NCBI GenBank assembly: GCA_944381575.1
Contig: CALWLS010000008.1
Coordinates: 1 to 64,000, forward strand
Length of the DNA: 64,000 bases
Source of the DNA: an uncultured Lachnospiraceae bacterium
GTDB lineage: Bacteria > Bacillota > Clostridia > Lachnospirales > Lachnospiraceae
Direction: 5' to 3'
Under the pieces are notes generated by a model, which searched no databases, had not been told where the DNA came from, and worked only from the letters and a program-made list of their open reading frames with translations. Numbering within the stretch: the first letter of the stretch is position 1; every line of letters starts with the position of its first letter. Shown piece after piece: positions 61,566 through 64,000 of this stretch. Both the position numbers and the translations under genes were made by a program.

Positions 61566-63065
61566 TTGGATAACAGTGCGGGAATTAAAAAAAATGTGAT
61601 ATCCGGATTTTTCTGGAAGGCCATGGAGAGCGGAGGCGACCAGCTGGTGACCTTCTTTATTTCAGTCATCCTGGCAAGGCTTTTAGGGCCGGAAAAATAC
61701 GGGACCATGGCAACGATGCTGATATTTATAGCCATTGCCAACGTGGTGATCCAAAACGGCTTTCAGACTGCACTAATACAGAAGAAAAGGGTTGATGGCA
61801 CTGACCTTAGCTCGGTTTTCTGGACTGGGCTGATAATTTCCGCAGTCCTATACGCTGTTATATTTGCGGCGTCACCATTTATTGCGGATTTTTTTGACGA
61901 CGCGGATATAATTCCCATGCTCAGGGTCCTGTCTCTAATATTGTTTTTCGGAGCGGTCACCTCTGTGGAGATCGCCATAGCGGCGCGAAGCATGAATTTC
62001 AGGGTACAGTGCTCCTCCACCATAACGGCGGATATCATTTCCGGAGCCTTCGGCATAGCGGCGGCCTTTAAGGGACTTGGTACCTGGGCTTTGGTAATAC
62101 AGCAGCTCATGAAGAACCTTGTGCTCATGCTCTTAATGTATGTAAGGCTTAAATGGAGGCCGGAGCTTAAGATCTCTGCGGCAAGGCTTAAAGACCTGTT
62201 TGATTACGGCTGGAAGGTCCTTGTTTCCGGGCTTATAGATACGGCCTATACAAATATCTATACTCCATTCATCTCCGTGCTCTACGACGCCTCAATGGTG
62301 GGATATTACAACAGGGGCAATCAGTTCCCACAGGTGATAGTAAATTCAATGGCGGCAACGATGCAGGCCGTGATGCTCCCTGCCTTTTCAACCCTTCAGG
62401 ACGAAAAGAAACAGGCAGGAAGGATGCTAAGGAGAGCCGTGAAGCTGTCAAGCTTTGTGATGTTCCCGGTACTTTTCGGGATCGCTGCGACAGCGGATTC
62501 AATAGTAATGGTGCTGCTGGGAGAGAGCTGGATGCCGGCGGTGCCGCTTATCAGGCTCTGCTGTCTTTCATACAGCGTATGGCACATACATGTGGCCAAT
62601 CTTCAGGCTATAAATGCCAACGGACGCAGCGATATATATCTTAAGCTTGAGATAATAAAAAAGCTGATAGGCATTTTAGTGCTGATATTAAGCATAAGGA
62701 CAGGCATTATAGGCATGATATTCATGAAGGCGGCCTTTGACTATATCTGTACCTTCATAAACGGCTGGCCAAATAAAAAAATAATCGGTTACGGACCCTT
62801 TGACCAGTGGGCGGACATACTTCCTGAATTTCTGCTTTCTGCCGGGATGTTCACCATAGTTACGGCAGTTGAATTTATATATACCGGTTCTTATTCGTTT
62901 TATGGAAATGCAGCCGCCCTTGAAGGGATAAACTGCATACTGCTGCTGTGCATACAGGTAGTAACAGGAGCGGCGGTGTATTTTGCCGCTGCGCTTATAT
63001 TCCGTATGGAAAGCCTGAGATATCTTATAGAGACGATAGAGCTTTTAGTAAAAAGAAAGCTGTAG
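61566..63065 (+). CDS. oligosaccharide flippase family (Wzx-like)
   Basis: Polytopic membrane protein of 499 aa with about 12-14 helices of the polysaccharide transporter group. The opening GFFWKAMESGGDQLVTFFIS and the ARLLGPEKYGT turn are typical. It flips lipid-linked sugars across the membrane for surface polymers. The start is TTG 61566 after AAAGGA. It sits after an L,D-transpeptidase and near a GT2 enzyme, so this end of the window is devoted to the cell envelope. Confidence 0.87.
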   Translation: MDNSAGIKKNVISGFFWKAMESGGDQLVTFFISVILARLLGPEKYGTMATMLIFIAIANVVIQNGFQTALIQKKRVDGTDLSSVFWTGLIISAVLYAVIFAASPFIADFFDDADIIPMLRVLSLILFFGAVTSVEIAIAARSMNFRVQCSSTITADIISGAFGIAAAFKGLGTWALVIQQLMKNLVLMLLMYVRLKWRPELKISAARLKDLFDYGWKVLVSGLIDTAYTNIYTPFISVLYDASMVGYYNRGNQFPQVIVNSMAATMQAVMLPAFSTLQDEKKQAGRMLRRAVKLSSFVMFPVLFGIAATADSIVMVLLGESWMPAVPLIRLCCLSYSVWHIHVANLQAINANGRSDIYLKLEIIKKLIGILVLILSIRTGIIGMIFMKAAFDYICTFINGWPNKKIIGYGPFDQWADILPEFLLSAGMFTIVTAVEFIYTGSYSFYGNAAALEGINCILLLCIQVVTGAAVYFAAALIFRMESLRYLIETIELLVKRKL

Positions 63066-63129
63066 CCATGGGCTTTACGGATGACGGCAGAGAATAGGGG
63101 AAGGCAGAGTATATAAGGGGACCAGATAT

Positions 63130-64000
63130 ATGGAAATGGATTTTCAGACGCCCATACAGTACCTTGGAAGAGAAGGGGATGCTGATATATACATAAAAAG
63201 AGATGATCTCATACCTTTTTCCTTTGGGGGAAATAAGGTAAGGATCGCTTATGAGCTTGTGTCCTCCGCCCTTAAGAGAGGCTGTGACTTAGTGATATCC
63301 TATGGATCAGAAGGCTCCAACATGAACCGGGCCATGGCGCATATGGCGAAGCTTTACGGGCTTAAGTGCCATGTAATAATAAAAAGGGAAAATGACGAGG
63401 CGGAAAGCCTGGAGGCCGGGCCGCTGAACGAGAGACTCGCAAGGGAGTCAGGCGCGGACATAACATACTGCATGGGAGGGAATGTCAGGGAAACGGTGGA
63501 GTCCGTCATGGACAGGGCGAAGAGCCTTGGGGAGAAGCCTTATTATATATATGGAAACAGTCTCGGCACCGGGAACAGTACAGCCCTTATGATGGCGTAT
63601 TTTAAGGCCTACGGGGAGATACTGAAATGGGAAAGGGAGAAGGGCTTGAATTTCAGGCACATTTTCCTTGCGGTTGGTACCGGCTGCACCATAAGCGGCC
63701 TTTTGGCGGGGATAATGACTGAGGCTTGTCTTAATGAAAAGGGCCATGCTCCTGAACCGAAAGAACTTCCAGGCGTGCACGGCATTTCCATAGCAAGGGA
63801 AAAAGACAATGTCACAGGTAAGATATATGAAAATCTTGAAGCCTTTAATCCGTATATAATAAGGGAAGGCATGTTTGACATAAGCGACGCATATCTCAAA
63901 GGAGGCTACGGTCTTGCGGACGAGGGCGTATATAAGGAGATACGGCAGGCGTTAATTGACCATGGAACAGCCATGGATCCCACTTACAGCGGCAAGGCCT
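63130..64000 (+). CDS. ACC deaminase/D-cysteine desulfhydrase family enzyme (3' end cut)
   Basis: Fold-type II PLP enzyme, 290 residues visible before the window ends. The PLP lysine is in SFGGNKVR and the phosphate-binding region is AVGTGCTISGL, with YGSEGSNMNRA as the substrate loop. Relatives deaminate 1-aminocyclopropane-1-carboxylate or desulfurate D-cysteine; which one cannot be told. An AAGGGG site lies before ATG 63130. The frame remains open to the edge. Confidence 0.85.
   Translation, partial: MEMDFQTPIQYLGREGDADIYIKRDDLIPFSFGGNKVRIAYELVSSALKRGCDLVISYGSEGSNMNRAMAHMAKLYGLKCHVIIKRENDEAESLEAGPLNERLARESGADITYCMGGNVRETVESVMDRAKSLGEKPYYIYGNSLGTGNSTALMMAYFKAYGEILKWEREKGLNFRHIFLAVGTGCTISGLLAGIMTEACLNEKGHAPEPKELPGVHGISIAREKDNVTGKIYENLEAFNPYIIREGMFDISDAYLKGGYGLADEGVYKEIRQALIDHGTAMDPTYSGKA

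Overview
The window looks like chromosomal DNA of a low- to mid-GC, strictly anaerobic, Gram-positive Clostridia-type bacterium, probably of the Lachnospiraceae. This is an inference. It rests on strong AGGAGG-type ribosome binding sites, many lipobox lipoproteins, rho-independent terminators, a class I-type hybrid cluster protein, a GGGtGRT/NifU-like gene pair, and the gene order rpmE-DUF1385-prmC-prfA. No phage, insertion sequence or CRISPR array was seen.

Layout. 1-6 kb: end of a tRNA-Asn gene, then a five-gene Dpp/Opp-type ABC importer operon. 6-9.5 kb: an EamA-type transporter divergent from a MerR-family regulator, with a 19-bp-spacer promoter between them, and a PIN-PhoH ATPase. 9.7-13 kb: two PLP carbon-sulfur enzymes flanking a DUF1847 protein, preceded by a second 19-bp-spacer promoter. 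13.2-18 kb: three tRNAs (Leu, Met, Thr), the hybrid cluster protein, a MATE exporter and a LysR regulator. 18.4-20.5 kb: a threonine-dehydratase-like gene followed by an ornithine-cyclodeaminase-like gene.

20.8-37.8 kb is a metal-homeostasis island. It holds a CDF zinc exporter, a P1B ATPase behind a CsoR-type G-tract operator, three paralogous tiny acidic peptides (30, 30 and 36 aa), a complete family-5 ABC importer, an orphan second binding protein, a stand-alone HMA protein, a P1B-2 Zn/Cd/Pb ATPase, an SmtB/CzrA-type ArsR repressor, an unrecognised 242-aa protein, a LysR regulator and a His-rich CsoR-family repressor. The tiny acidic peptides are the best candidate here for an undescribed element. 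Two of them differ only synonymously over their first 23 codons, so the peptide appears to be under selection. A shared GTTCAAATGT element precedes one peptide gene and the HMA/ATPase genes.

38-46.3 kb covers glutamine and nucleotide metabolism: an M20 peptidase, then a minus-strand glutamine synthetase-ANTAR regulator-CTP synthase unit divergent from purA-purB. 46.3-48.7 kb: a MoxR ATPase and VWA protein pair. 48.7-52.4 kb: a class II aldolase, a GGGtGRT protein and a NifU-like scaffold on the minus strand, divergent from an MtnA-family sugar-phosphate isomerase. The aldolase and isomerase together suggest salvage of 5-deoxy- or methylthio-ribose phosphate. 52.4-53.9 kb: four exact-period 25-bp repeats, an orphan PqqD-like protein and an acidic lipoprotein. 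54-57.5 kb: translation genes. 57.6-64 kb: cell-envelope genes (DUF3298-type lipoprotein, GT2 glycosyltransferase, L,D-transpeptidase, flippase) and a truncated ACC-deaminase-family gene at the right edge.
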